A model generated the notes under the pieces. It saw only the letters and a list, made by a program, of their open reading frames with translations, ran no database searches and was not told the DNA's origin. A DNA stretch of 64,000 nt from Bemisia tabaci (Eukaryota > Arthropoda > Insecta > Hemiptera > Aleyrodidae). The stretch is from the NCBI RefSeq assembly GCF_918797505.1, contig NC_092800.1, positions 1,860,001 to 1,924,000 on the forward strand. The letters run 5' to 3'. This document shows, in pieces, positions 53,758-63,961 of this stretch. The position numbers and the translations under genes were made by a program. Each line of letters opens with the position of its first letter. Position 1 is the stretch's first letter.

Positions 53758-54069
53758 CAGCAAGATAATATTACCAATTATTTAAAGCAAATTTCTGGGA
53801 ATACATCTTAAAATTCGTCCTCCAAGTTTTGAGCAAATTTAACAAGCGACTTTATCAACATTTAAACATTTTCGAGGGCGGAACTCTTTTTGGTAGTCTA
53901 TACATATCACCTAAAAACCCCCAGTTATATGAATGCGGAACAGAATCCATTCTCTTCACGGAGTGACTCACACTATAACGGAGCGGAATCTATTCTCTTT
54001 TTGCAGAATGTCATATGCTTTTATGGTACTAATTTCACGTTGTATTCATATCAATACATATAGAACATA
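53758..54069. other. Intronic sequence, nothing recognised
   Basis: AT-rich spacer; GGAATC(C/T)ATTCTCTT occurs twice, near 53941 and 53985. Confidence 0.4.
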
Positions 54070-54255
54070 CATGCACAAATTTTGAATATTTTTCTTCAGA
54101 TTGTTCAGACAATTTTGTTCGCAATCCGATCTAAAATATCTGAAAATATCATGAGAAAATATAAATAAATTTCTTTCCCTCAAAAATACATGTTTCATCT
54201 GGGGAAAGTTGGCAACTCTCGGATGTTCATTCGGCGTTCTTCCTTAGCACGGCAG
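54070..54255. mobile_element. Family A MITE lacking its left end
   Basis: Interior TTCAGACAATTTTGTTCGCA, GATCTAAAATATCTGAAAAT and the right end GTTCTTCCTTAGCACGGCAG are present; the CTGCCGTGC left end is missing. Confidence 0.85.
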
Positions 54256-54427
54256 TATGGACTCGGGCACAAAATTCCTCTCCTCGATTTTTAACACTGT
54301 AAATTATTGACATCGTAATTATTCGACAGTTTCCATGGAATATACTTACACCTTGCTTTCAATAAAGTAACATTTTTCGTCGCGTGCTACCTGTGGAAGC
54401 GCACCTCGACAACCGGGGTGGGAAACG

Positions 54428-54665
54428 CTGCCATGCCAAGGAAGAACGCCGTATGAACCCTCAGACGTTGCCAAAATCGAATTTACTGAGAAAATTATGA
54501 ATATTTCTTTCCATAATTTTCACACAATTTTGTACACAACTTAATCCAAAACATCTGCAAGTTTCAAGGAAAAATATGCATGAGTTTTGTCAAAAATACG
54601 TGTTTTATCAAGGGACATTTGGCAACTCTCAAATGCTCGTGCGGCGTTTTTCTTCAGCACGGCAG
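54428..54665. mobile_element. Family A palindromic MITE
   Basis: CTGCCATGCCAAGGAAGAAC at the left, GTTTTTCTTCAGCACGGCAG at the right; perfect 4-bp duplication AACG. Confidence 0.95.
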
Positions 54666-54715
54666 AACGGACGCGTGGCTCGGACACGCCTCGCGAACTC
54701 GAGGCTGCTCGTGAG

Positions 54716-54970
54716 TCGTCGTGAGTAAAGAAAAAACGCCGTATGAGCATTCGAGAGTTGCCAAATTTCCTAAATTAAAACATATATTTTTGAGGAAAGT
54801 TATTCATATTTTTCCTTGAACTTCTCAGATATTCGAGATGAAATGGCGAACAAAATTGTCCAAAAAATTTGAAGAAAAATATTCAAAATTGTCCGAGTAA
54901 ATTTGGTTTCTAGTGAAGGAAATCTGGCAACGTCTTGAGGCTCATACGGCGTTTTTCCTCAGGACGGCCG
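54716..54970. mobile_element. Family A palindromic MITE, eroded ends
   Basis: GAGTAAAGAAAAAACGCCGT and ATGAGCATTCGAGAGTTGCC at the left; CTCATACGGCGTTTTTCCTC and AGGACGGC at the right. Terminal bases changed on both sides. It lies 50 bp from the previous copy. Confidence 0.85.
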
Positions 54971-55342
54971 AGTGGTGCGGGCCCGTTAATTAGCCGACGA
55001 CGACGGCTCGGGCTCCTCCTGTCCCCGGGAAGGGCGACTTCATTAGCGGCGGATAATGGAGCGGAGAAATCCGAGTGTCTCCGAACCCAACTTCCATTTG
55101 ATGAGGTTTCCACTCCGACTCGAGTAACCCGACCCCCACCTCCGTCCTCACACCTCCCCCGGACCCGCACGGCAAGGGAAACACGGAACAAACTTGCGAA
55201 ATTATGATTAGGTGTTATTACCTCCGAGTCCATAAAGTCCCCCCCCCCCCCGCCGCGGGTGTCGAGGGGGAGTGGAGCAAAGTAACGGAAAAGTCGTCTT
55301 CGTTGAATGTTTTAATGACAGGGCTCTTCAAATCTGAAGATT
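54971..55342. other. Intronic GC-rich sequence
   Basis: GC-rich to about 55190, with C10 at 55241; open frames on both strands, none recognised. Confidence 0.45.
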
Positions 55343-55665
55343 TCGCACCACTCGAGCGGTGCGCTCTGTTGTCGGATGGCCGATTCATAGTTGTCTTACA
55401 CAGGGAAAAAACCGCGTGTTGCCAAATTTCTCTACCACTGCGTAATCTCTGGTAAGAAACACGTGAAACCTTGGTGACGCCCCTTCGAAATGTCCAAGAT
55501 GCCACCCGGGATACATGAAGATACTCGAGCGGTGCGCCCAGTTGTCGGACGCTCTCGATTCATAGTTGTCTTTCACAGGGAAAATACCGTGAGTTGCCAA
55601 ATTTCACTGCCACTTTGTAATCTCTGGTAAGAAACAAGTGTAACCCTGGCTAAAGTACCTGTATA
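55343..55665. repeat. Tandem duplication, period about 173 bp
   Basis: CTCGAGCGGTGCGC begins copies at 55351 and 55524. They share GTTGTCGGA, GATTCATAGTTGTCTT, CACAGGGAAAA, GTTGCCAAATTTC and TAATCTCTGGTAAGAAACA. The end of the unit (CCCCTTCGAAATGTCCAAGA, 55481) recurs at 56096, beyond an inserted inverted-repeat element. Confidence 0.85.
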
Positions 55666-56095
55666 CGAGAGAGTATGCCATCTCAATCCTTTTACTACTG
55701 CCGCTTCCTGATTGGTTGGCTATCGTGGAGCCCCAAAGTTGGACCAATGTAAACAAACCCCGGCCCCTCCGCTCCTAGCTTGGCCCAATGTAAACGAACA
55801 AGATGACGGAAAAGTTCTACAAAGTTTTAGACGTGATTTTGGGTGGGGTAGAATTTTTTTTATATCCAACTTCTGAATTGAGTTCGGGTCGAACTTTGAT
55901 GAATATTTTTTCGAAAATCAAGCATTGAGTGTGATTATTATTCATTTCTCAGCCGATAATACGTGTTCCTCTGGGTCAGGTTTGTTTCCATTGGTCCAAC
56001 TTTGGAGCTCCATGATAGCCTGAAACCGATGAACCAATCAAAGAGCGTCACAGATAATATGGCAGTACTCTCCCGTCTACAAGTACCTACTCTAA
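55645..56095. mobile_element. 451-bp element with about 115-bp inverted ends
   Basis: The left arm has AAAGTACCTGTATACGAGAG, GAGTATGCCAT, TGATTGGTT, GGCTATCGTGGAGC and CCAAAGTTGGACCAATGTAA. The right arm has the inverse TTCCATTGGTCCAACTTTGG, AGCTCCATGATAGCC, AACCAATCA and CTACAAGTACCTACTCTAA. It separates the tandem repeat from its next unit at 56096-56138. Confidence 0.82.
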
Positions 56096-56197
56096 CCCCT
56101 TCGAAAAGTCCAAGATGCCACCCGCGATACATGATGATTTCGCTGCACCCTGGTTATGCTTTGTGCACCCATAAAGTGGAAATAGTTACTGACACCT

Positions 56198-56338
56198 GTA
56201 CTCCATTTTGCAAATAGGAACTACAATTGCTGCCTTAATTTTGAAAAAACATGTGTAGCATTAGCTTCCCTATGCAAATGGGTGTCTTTATGAATGCGCA
56301 AGAAATTATGGTTCATGATAGCAAAATGCAATCCAATT
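56198..56338. mobile_element. Family F hairpin element, diverged
   Basis: CCATTTTGCAAATAGGAACT at the left; ATTATGGTTCATGATAGCAA plus AATGCAATCC at the right. TTAGCTTCCCTATGCAAATG in the interior parallels TTGGTTTCCCTATGCAGAAG in the copy at 42087. Confidence 0.75.
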
Positions 56339-56597
56339 TGTGTTAATATGGGAAGTAGAAATCAAAGTATAACCTAAACGTGCTGTCAATATTTTTTGGT
56401 TGGTCATTCCTTTTGGTTACATCAACCAAATCTTTGGATCCCTTCTAATTAGGGTTGAAAATTTGCAGCCTCACTGAAAATCAGGTGCAAACCGTCTGTA
56501 TTGAATCTGGATAGCATTGATAGTTCAATTCGCCAACCACCCGAAATTGGCAATCTCTACGTAAAATGGAGAGAAGCAAGAGATACTTATTGCGGCA
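56339..56597. other. Intronic sequence, nothing recognised
   Basis: Short spacer. Confidence 0.4.
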
Positions 56598-56668
56598 GGA
56601 CACTTCCCTCATCCTCAGATGTCTCGGAGTAACCTACGATATCGGTTGATTTCACCAAATCCACCAAT
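56598..56668. repeat. Inverted partner of 53683-53757
   Basis: See the partner entry; the shared core is CATCTGAGGA(C/T)GAG in inverse orientation. Confidence 0.75.
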
Positions 56669-56897
56669 TTCACCAATGATAAAAACATCAGGACCCCTCT
56701 GGAAGTATATATTTTGAACTTGCAGAATAAAAATGCTAGTGGATGAAAAAACATTGGATGTTCATATTTAAAGTTCCGGGGATCTTTATAGTTTTCCCTC
56801 GAGAAAATCCCGGGAAAGTGGGAGAAATTTCGATTTTTCATCAGGGATTGAGCATAGTAATGAATTCTAGTCATCAAGGCAGAGGCTCATACAGTGC

Positions 56898-57129
56898 ACA
56901 GTGGATCGAGTCAATTAGAGAGGTCGAGCATGAAATTTTTGACTAAAACTGCAAATTTTCTGGTTGATTGCGTCGCATTTTAAATTTCATAAGGTGCCTG
57001 TAGAAGAAAATTTTACGAGGAAACCAATGGAGCCACTTTGAGGACCTCAAAATTTTGTATAAACGGAGATATAAGCTTTTAAAGTTTCCAAATTTTGTCC
57101 GATCTCTCTTATTGGCTCAATCCACTGTG
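56898..57129. mobile_element. CACAGTGGA palindromic MITE
   Basis: CACAGTGGATCGAGTCAATT plus AGAGAGGTCGAG at the left; CCGATCTCTCTTATTGGCTC plus AATCCACTGTG at the right. AATTTTTGACTAAAACTGCA parallels the inverse of GGAATTTTAGCCAAAAATTT in the copy at 60356. Confidence 0.82.
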
Positions 57130-57835
57130 CGGCGTCCTTCTTCAACACAGGAGTGGGGTTCAACTTTCAAAATCGCGCAACACTCGATATGCGTATTGCT
57201 CATAACTCACTCATTTTTCACCCCGATCGCAGCCGGCAATAAACAAACAACCCCCACCCCCAACCATCCTCTAGCTCACCGCACGCGCTAAGAACTATAC
57301 GATTATTTCCGCCTAGTAATTAAAGGCCAAAGGCGGAACGGGGGGTGGTGGCGAGGGGGGGGGGGTTCTCTTACTTAAAGTTTGTTTTTCACTGCGGATT
57401 ATCTCAATTAAAGTTTCCACAGGCGTCTAATTACGCGGGAGCCGAGCTGTTATCGGTTCCCTGCACTTGGGAATACTATTAATTGGGGGGGGGGGGGGCG
57501 ATCTGTGTGTGATTGCTCCCGGTCGAAGTTTGCTGGTCCCCGGGCCGGATTTCGTCGTTTCTCTGGCATAAAAGCGTAATTGCATGTTGGGGTGGACCCA
57601 CTTACTCGAGTGAATCAAGGCTGTCCATAGCCTGCTTGATTGTGCGGTTACGCGCTTTTGCCCTAGAAGCGACGATTTATGATAATCGGCGTTTGCCGGA
57701 TGGTGCCAAAATTCCACTTCATTCCGCCATAAGGAACTGCTATTTCTGGCTCGCTTGTGATAGTAATTATCTGCATGGGAAGAAAATGGCACCTATGTTA
57801 TCTTGAAAACGAGTCGGAAATTGTAAATCTCAATT
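57130..57835. other. Intronic sequence with G-runs
   Basis: G11 at 57355 and G14 near 57486, plus a GC-richer patch; no gene recognised. The 121-codon minus-strand and 97-codon plus-strand frames overlap and look like chance. Confidence 0.45.
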
Positions 57836-57930
57836 GCAAAATGTAGTCAAGTTTTGGCGCCATTTTCACCAGGGATCGAGATTTTAGGTGGATTACATTT
57901 TGCAATAAGGAATCATAGCCGTTTCAGGTA
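57836..57930. mobile_element. Family F fragment
   Basis: TGCAAAATGTAGTCAAGTTT at the left; GGATTACATTTTGCAATAAG plus GAATCATAGCC at the right, a short rearranged family F piece. Confidence 0.6.
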
Positions 57931-58159
57931 AGAATTTTTTTTTTTGCGCTAATATCGATTTTCGGACTTAGTAAGACTTGATGCATGAAAACATCGGTCC
58001 GTCGATGTATGACTGGCACTGGTGTTGTCAGGATAGGTATTATGAAAAGATTAGCTGAAGCTCGGGAAGGATGAACTTATATCTGGAACGGTCTATCGTA
58101 GTATCCTGAGATTGATTTTGCCTCAGTCATTTAAATTGATGCTGCCCAATCACCGGTCT

Positions 58160-58470
58160 GCAGGGAGAAAAAAACCTCGTGCGTGGGACCCGAAGTTGAG
58201 CTCATATGAATCTCTGAAGTTTTCTGATCACGCATCCGAAAACTTGAGGTTCGAGCTGCCGAAGTTTGGGTCAGACATCGAGGCACTTCGGTATGGACCG
58301 GAGTACTACACATGTGTGAAACCTTCAGTATAAATCGAAGTACTTCAGATATCAGACCCGAACTTTGGCAGGTGGACTTCAAGTTTTTAGATAGGTACGT
58401 GTTCTAAAAAATTCAGAGATCCATATGACTTCAACTTCGGGTCCCACGCACGAGGTTTTTTTCTCCGTGT
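58160..58470. mobile_element. GGAGAAAAAAACCTCG palindromic MITE
   Basis: GGAGAAAAAAACCTCGTGCG plus TGGGACCCGAAGTTGA at the left; CAACTTCGGGTCCCACGCAC plus GAGGTTTTTTTCTCC at the right. The interior repeats GAAGTTTGGGTC / GACCCGAACTTTGG and ACTTCGGTA / GAAGTACTTC. The 83-codon and 73-codon frames across it are palindrome by-products. Confidence 0.88.
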
Positions 58471-58519
58471 GGTGTTGCACACCAGTTAAATCAAGGCATT
58501 ACATGAACTGGGCTACGTT

Positions 58520-58713
58520 TCGCAATAAGGAGCTACAATTTTTGGTTCGTTGAAGAAATAACGTCAGGGCATTACATCAACTTGGCTAAATTTTGCAATG
58601 AGGAACTACAATATTTGGTTCATTTAAGAAATGAAGTCTGCGTCATTAGTTTCTTCGTGCAGATAGGTGATTTTACGAATGGGTCAAAACTTTTAGCTCC
58701 ATATCGCAAAATA
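58520..58713. mobile_element. Family F element with duplicated left end
   Basis: CTACGTTTCGCAATAAGGAG plus CTACAATTTTTGGTTC, then a near repeat CTAAATTTTGCAATGAGGAA plus CTACAATATTTGGTTCATTT, and a right end TTTTAGCTCCATATCGCAAA. Confidence 0.7.
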
Positions 58714-58974
58714 ACAAAAATCCTTTTCTGTAAATAGACATTATCAGAGTGAGCCAAAATAAGCCTTAGCTTCATATTTTTTTCCAGTATGTATTGATGC
58801 AATTTCTTTAATATTCTTACTTCGAAATGGGACTGCGGTTTATGAATCATTCATACAGATTCATCTCGCAAATCGTCAGGGTCCGGCATCACTGGATTCC
58901 TCAGATCGTAGCACGGATTGCAACAATTCTATACGGACATGAAATAGTCAGTTTTCAATTGTTGCGGAGCGCGA
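58714..58974. other. Intronic sequence, nothing recognised
   Basis: Short spacer between family F and the duplicated segment. Confidence 0.4.
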
Positions 58975-59178
58975 TGGAGAGGTTCCAGGTATGGCGCGGT
59001 TTTTTCGGTCGATCCTAGGAATTCTCCTTCACGAGGTCATCGTGTGAGCACCGGGCGCGAATAAGTGTTGCTCTACCAGTAACGACTTCACTTTTGTTCT
59101 CGCCCGAGAATGCTCCCGCGGCATACTCGCAACAATCTGCGTTTCCTCCTTTTCCCTTCCCTATCCGTTTCCGTTCCA
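58975..59178. repeat. Duplicated segment, left copy
   Basis: GGTTCCAGGTATGGCG, ATTCTCCTTCACGAGGTCAT, CGTGTGAGCACCGG, AATAAGTGTTGCTCTA, AATCTGCGTTTCCTCC and CCGTTCCAAT reappear in the same order at 60809-61048. Between the two lie several family A copies. Confidence 0.8.
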
Positions 59179-59236
59179 ATGGACAACTAGACGAGCTAAG
59201 AATCCAAGCACCTTAGGACATGTTGTCTCATTAGAA
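59178..59236. mobile_element. ATGGACCACTAG-family end fragment
   Basis: ATGGACAACTAGACGAGCTA followed by GAATCCAAGCACCTTAGGAC and ATGTTGTCTCATTAG parallels the terminal 55 bp of the copies at 27026 and 51793. Confidence 0.65.
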
Positions 59237-59600
59237 TTCTGCTGTGCCAAGGAAAAACGCCGTATGAACATTCGAGAGTTACCAAATTTCCTCCAATAAA
59301 ATGTTTATTTTGCAGTATAGTTGTGAACATTTTCTCTTGAAACTTGGAGATGATATAGATCTATAGTTACGAAGAAAATTCTCTGAAAAATTGAGCTAAG
59401 AATCCAAGCACCTAGGACATGTTGTCTCATTAGAATTCTGCTGTGCGAAGGAAAAACGCCGTAAGAACATTCGAGAGTTACCAAATTTCCTACAGTAAAA
59501 TGTTTATTTTTTAAGGAGAGCTGTGAACATTTTCTCTTGAAACTTGTAGATGCTAGATGATATAGATCTACTTACGTAGAAAATTCTCTGAAAAATTGAA
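59193..59600. repeat. 200-bp tandem duplication including the start of a family A element
   Basis: GAGCTAAGAATCCAAGCACC begins at 59193 and again at 59393. The copies stay aligned through TAGGACATGTTGTCTCATTA, GAATTCTGCTGTGC(C/G)AAGG, GAACATTCGAGAGTTACCAA, CTGTGAACATTTTCTCTTGA and GAAAATTCTCTGAAAAATTG. The few differences suggest a comparatively recent event. Only the second copy runs on into a complete family A element. Confidence 0.92.
59239..59392. mobile_element. Left half of a family A MITE, from the 200-bp duplication
   Basis: CTGCTGTGCCAAGGAAAAAC plus GCCGTATGAACATTCGAGAG, broken off at the duplication boundary. Confidence 0.9.
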
Positions 59601-59700
59601 CACAAAATATTCACAAGTTTTCCTGAAAATGTGGATTTGAACAAAGGGAATTTTGCAACAAACGAAGGTTCATATACGGCGTTTTTCCTCGGAATGGCAG
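59438..59700. mobile_element. Family A palindromic MITE
   Basis: CTGCTGTGCGAAGGAAAAAC at the left, GGCGTTTTTCCTCGGAATGG plus CAG at the right; flanks AATT and AATC. GCCGTAAGAACATTC shows one change from the usual GCCGTATGAACATTC. Confidence 0.92.
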
Positions 59701-59755
59701 AATCACACGACGAACACATCATTACAATGCTTGATTGCTGACACTCTTTACTATG

Positions 59756-60011
59756 CACCCGTGCTAAGGAAAGACGCCGTATGAACATCCGAGATTTGCC
59801 AACTTTCAACAAGATTAGACATGTATTTTTTGAGGGGAAAATATTCATATTTTTCCGTGGAATTTTCAGATATTTTAGATCGAATTGCGAACTAATTTGT
59901 CTGAATAATTTGAAGAGAAATATTCACAATGTGTCCGGTGAATTCGATTTCCATTGGTGGAAATGTAGAGACGTTTAAAGGCTCACACGCCGTTTTTCCT
60001 TAACACGGCAA
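59756..60011. mobile_element. Family A palindromic MITE
   Basis: CACCCGTGCTAAGGAAAGAC at the left, CGTTTTTCCTTAACACGGCA at the right; flanks TATG and TATA. Confidence 0.92.
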
Positions 60012-60105
60012 TATAGTCCGTTGCGTTGATCTATCTTGGAAATCGGAAAAGTCCGACAACTCCAGACTCTGTGGATTTTTCCGCTGGGTCGAACAATCCT
60101 ATACC

Positions 60106-60345
60106 CTGCCGTGTTAAGGAAAAACGCCGTATGAACATTCGAGAGTTGTCAAACTTCCTACGATGATATGCTTATTTTTGAGGAGAGTTATGAATATTTT
60201 TAAAGGACTTTAGGTGAATATGCGAACAAAATTATCAGAAAAATTGGGAGGAAAATATTCATAAGTTTACAAAGAAATTTGTGTTTTATCAAAGGAAATC
60301 CGGCAACGCCTGAAGTTCACACGGCGTTTTTCCATAGCAAGGCGG
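60106..60345. mobile_element. Family A palindromic MITE
   Basis: CTGCCGTGTTAAGGAAAAAC at the left, GCGTTTTTCCATAGCAAGGC plus GG at the right; flanks TACC and TACT. Confidence 0.93.
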
Positions 60346-60355
60346 TACTGACGCT

Positions 60356-60591
60356 CACTGCAGCGAGTCAATAGAAGAAGTCGGACGTAAGTTAGAAACT
60401 TTGAAAGTTTATGTTTTCAAAAATATAAAATAAAAAAGTTTGGCGGCAAAGAATGGCCCATTGGTTTTTCCATGATATTTTCTTTCTGAAACACTTTTTG
60501 AAATTGAATTTATAATGAAATAAACATACAAATTTGGAATTTTAGCCAAAAATTTCATGTCCGACCTCTTCTATTAGTTCATTCCACTGTG
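60356..60591. mobile_element. CACAGTGGA palindromic MITE, second copy
   Basis: CACTGCAGCGAGTCAATAGA plus AGAAGTCGGAC at the left; GTCCGACCTCTTCTATTAGT plus TCATTCCACTGTG at the right. Confidence 0.8.
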
Positions 60592-60632
60592 CTCCGTGGC
60601 ACCGCGCAGCGGGCAGCCGGCCAGTGCGATAC

Positions 60633-60704
60633 GCGCCTACAAACCTAACAGGATACTTCACGCATTGCGCAATGCGTGAAGTATCCTGTTAGGTTTGTAG
60701 GCGC
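60633..60704. repeat. 72-bp perfect palindrome
   Basis: GCGCCTACAAACCTAACAGG with the arm continuing ATACTTCACGCATTGC, and the exact inverse, with no spacer and no mismatch. Near-identical to 5390-5463. Perfection over 36 bp per arm is unusual in this otherwise diverged repeat landscape. Confidence 0.97.
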
Positions 60705-60744
60705 CAAAGCGCGTTTTGCGGTAGCACCAAAAATTCTAGATTTC

Positions 60745-60792
60745 TCGAAGGAGATTTGTCAACGCCTGAAGGCTCATCCGGGGTTCTTCCTT
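60745..60792. mobile_element. Right end of a family A MITE
   Basis: GAGATTTGTCAACGCCTGAA, GGCTCATCCGGGGTTCTTCC and TTAGCTCGGCAG; no left end remains. Confidence 0.85.
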
Positions 60793-60808
60793 AGCTCGGC
60801 AGAGTTAC

Positions 60809-61048
60809 TCCGGAGCCCGTGAAAGGAGTTCCAGGAATCGCATGATTTTTTCGGTTGATTCTGAGAATCCTCCCCGACGAGTTCATCGCGTGAGCACAGA
60901 ATGAAAACAAGTGTTGCTTTGTAGTTAACGACTATACTATTGTCTATACTATTGACTTTACTATACTATTGTTTGAGAGTGCATTTGCGGCCCGTTGGCA
61001 TCCTGGCGATAATTTGCGTTTCCTTGTTTCTCCTTTTCCGTTCCAATT
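60809..61048. repeat. Duplicated segment, right copy
   Basis: GTTCCAGGAATCGCATG, ATTTTTTCGGTTGATTCTGA, CATCGCGTGAGCACAG, ACAAGTGTTGCTTTGT, AATTTGCGTTTCCTTG and CCGTTCCAAT align with 58975-59178. It contains a local expansion of ACTATACTATTG (about 60930-60975). Confidence 0.8.
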
Positions 61049-62112
61049 TTTCGCCGAGTGGGGCTTTGCGGTAACTCAATCCTCCCCATGATCATAATAT
61101 TAAAACTACTCTCGTCACTGGAGTCAGTTGATCCGATGTTTCATCGGGCTTCAGTTTTACTTGTGTTCGATTACAATTATTGGCTCTGCTACTTCCATTA
61201 TTATGCCCACATTGCGAGCAATTGACCCAGGGGTGCAGAAAGTCCTTTCGGCTATACTTTATTTCGAGCATCCTGGGTTTCAGCCTACGCACTATGATAC
61301 AGTGCATTCACAGTAATTTTCACCGGGAAATAGAGAGTTTGCACTCTATCTCTACAAACTGGATGCGGTTGAATTATTTTTTTGTAAATGCAACGCTTTT
61401 GCAGTAAATTAATAAAAAATTGACCGCTTCCGCAGTAATTTTTTCAAAAATTCAACACCAAATCTGTAATTTTTCAAAAAAGTGGTTCTACTGACAGGGT
61501 ATGAATTAATAGAGTAGCTGACACGTGTTCTCTACAAAATTGCTCGAGGAAAATGAAGAACACAACAGAAATTGTTTAAATGGACTCCTGAACCAGATAT
61601 TCGTATTTACAATTAATATTGGTCCCATGGAAAAAATACGTATGAAATCATTTGTATAATCTAACTTCCATTTGATCCGTGTTAAAAATATTTGCTTATA
61701 TCTCGTTCAGAACTTAATATCCGGACTTCTTGTCGCGTGAATCGTTTTCCACGTAAAATGATGAAAAGAAAACTCGTGGTTATCTCTTGTAGCTCAGACT
61801 TTGTCTTGTGGCCTATTTGATTCAACGCTTTCGCACTGATTTTGTAAAAATCAGTATATCCTTACCAATTTGTACAATATATCAACATCCTGATAATAAG
61901 TTCTCGTAAAAATCAGTGCCTTGAGCGTTCCCTCCTCAGAATATAATAGATTTTGTTATTCGTGTAACCAAACGTTCGGTTCATACGACAAAACTTCTTC
62001 CAACAGTTCTTTCAACATTGTAAGTTCGGTTATACGAGCCGAATGTTAGGATTTGGTTTAACAATAAAAGTCGAGTTGACGAACCAAATGGTTTGAATGA
62101 TATAGAACACCA
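61049..62112. other. Intronic sequence, no gene seen
   Basis: No recognised exon, RNA gene or element. Confidence 0.45.
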
Positions 62113-62440
62113 CTTTCTCCTTCTTTTTGTGGATATGCAAATATAGCTCTCTAGAAGTTGAATTAATCGTATCACGTAATTTATTCTACTCGTGCGTTAA
62201 CGTAATTTATTTACTCGTGCGTTAAAGTCTCCAAGTCAGCGAAAAAAATTCCCTCATTTTGCGGATATGCAAATGTACTTACGTGGAAGTCGAAATAGTT
62301 GGATCACGCATTTTACCCTAATCGTGCGTTAAAGTCTCTGTGTCAGCCGGAAAGAGATTCTCCTTCATTTTGTGGGAATGCAATTTTACCGACTTGGAAG
62401 TCGAAATAGTTGTATAACGCGTTTTGTCCCATCCTTTCCA
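62113..62440. repeat. Three diverged tandem units, 120-133 bp
   Basis: TTTTTGTGGATATGCAAAT at 62123, TTTTGCGGATATGCAAAT at 62256 and TTTTGTGGGAATGCAATTT at 62376. Each is followed by GGAAGT(C/T)GAA(A/T)TA and, in the first two, TCGTGCGTTAAAGTCTC. Confidence 0.82.
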
Positions 62441-62660
62441 CCTTCCTTCTCAGCTGAAAAAAGACCAAGCTCTTTTCAATTGTTGCGGATATGCGAGCAA
62501 GTTTGGTTGCTTCATAACTGTAACTGGATCCGTGAAAAACGACCGCATATTTTGGAAATAAATTTCCGAAACTTTGAAATTTGCACGAGAATTGATCACG
62601 GGTGTATCACAGCAAAATTGTAGGTATACTTCAAGCATCGTGCTATCTCATGGTCATGAC
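62441..62660. other. Intronic sequence, nothing recognised
   Basis: Short spacer. Confidence 0.4.
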
Positions 62661-63170
62661 TAATGGAGGTGTTGCATGTGTGAGGAATTTGCGATTTGAC
62701 TGTTGATTCTTATGTGAAATTACGCGAGAAACACGATGGTCCCACTGGTTTTCTCTGAAATCAACTCCCAAGCTCAAAAAAAGCTCTCAAGTTGAGGCCA
62801 AAATGGAGGGGATATCCCACGCTATCCTAAGAGCCCACCTCTACATCAAGACAAACTCTCCATGCGAAGGTAGGGAGCAAATACATTAGCAGGGTTGCCG
62901 TGCTTTCAGTTTTAGAGTCCCCAAATAAAGTGGCAGCCCTGTCAATGTATTTGCTCCCTATCTTTGCATGAGAGTTTGTCTTGATGTAGAGGTGGACTCT
63001 CAGGATAGCGTGAGATATTCCCTCCATTACGCCCTCAACTTTGGGAGCTTTTTTTGAGCTTGAGAGTTGATTTCAGGGAAAACCAGTGGCATTATCGTGT
63101 TTCTCGCAAACTTTTACATATGAATCTAAAGCCAAATCGCAAATTCCTCGCACATGCAACATCTCCATTA
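62661..63170. mobile_element. 510-bp palindromic element
   Basis: TAATGGAGGTGTTGCATGTG at the left and CACATGCAACATCTCCATTA at the right. Arms of about 235 bp (CTCTACATCAAGACAAACTC, GGGAGCAAATACATT and inverses) enclose a 32-base loop centred near 62915. No coding content. Confidence 0.93.
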
Positions 63171-63961
63171 TTGCTGAAAATTTAACGAACAAGTCAAATC
63201 TCTTATTACAAACATTTTAACGAGGAAAATTGATCTAATAATAGGGGAGACTCCTCATTGATTTCTACTCCAACTCGTTCACTAGCGATGAACACAGCAC
63301 TCTTAGTTGTAACAGTTTTCCACCACTTTATTCGTATGAGCATCGTTCAACTACCCTCAAACGAGATAAGTACCGGAGCTTAACATCAAAATGACAACTA
63401 AATGAGGGCAGTCTAAAACCATGACTTGACAGTTACAATTGATACCGGCGAGGATTTGCAAACTCAGCTAAAGCTCGTGGGCTGTCAGTCTGACCCGATC
63501 AATCAGCTCACTAGATCAACATTTCTAAAGAGTTGACCGACAAAAAAAATATAAATAATTTTAAAAAATACATAGAGCACCTATCGAAAAAATTCCACAA
63601 GAAGCGGCGATAAATCCAGATGGGATATAAAACTATGAAAAATAAAGGGCTTGAATCAATTTTTGCCTTTATTAAAAAACCACAGACGATTGTAGAATAA
63701 ATTGTACTATATTTTGAAATAGTTAGGTCTAATCATTCTGGTTCCATGCTATAGTCTAAGATTTAGCTAAAAATAATTCATAGCTGCAGGAAAAAGAAAT
63801 ATTTGCTATTTTTTGCAGTTCTCTTTCCGAAGGTCTCTTCGCTCTATTTTCCTCAATTCACAAATTAGGAAAAGTCACTTTGTGCCCTTTTAATCGTAAA
63901 TGCTTCAGTTGATTATCGACTTTTTCGTCTACTAAAGGTGTTTTCATGACACAAATAACTG
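63171..63961. other. Intronic sequence, no gene seen
   Basis: AT-rich; no recognised exon or element. Confidence 0.45.
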
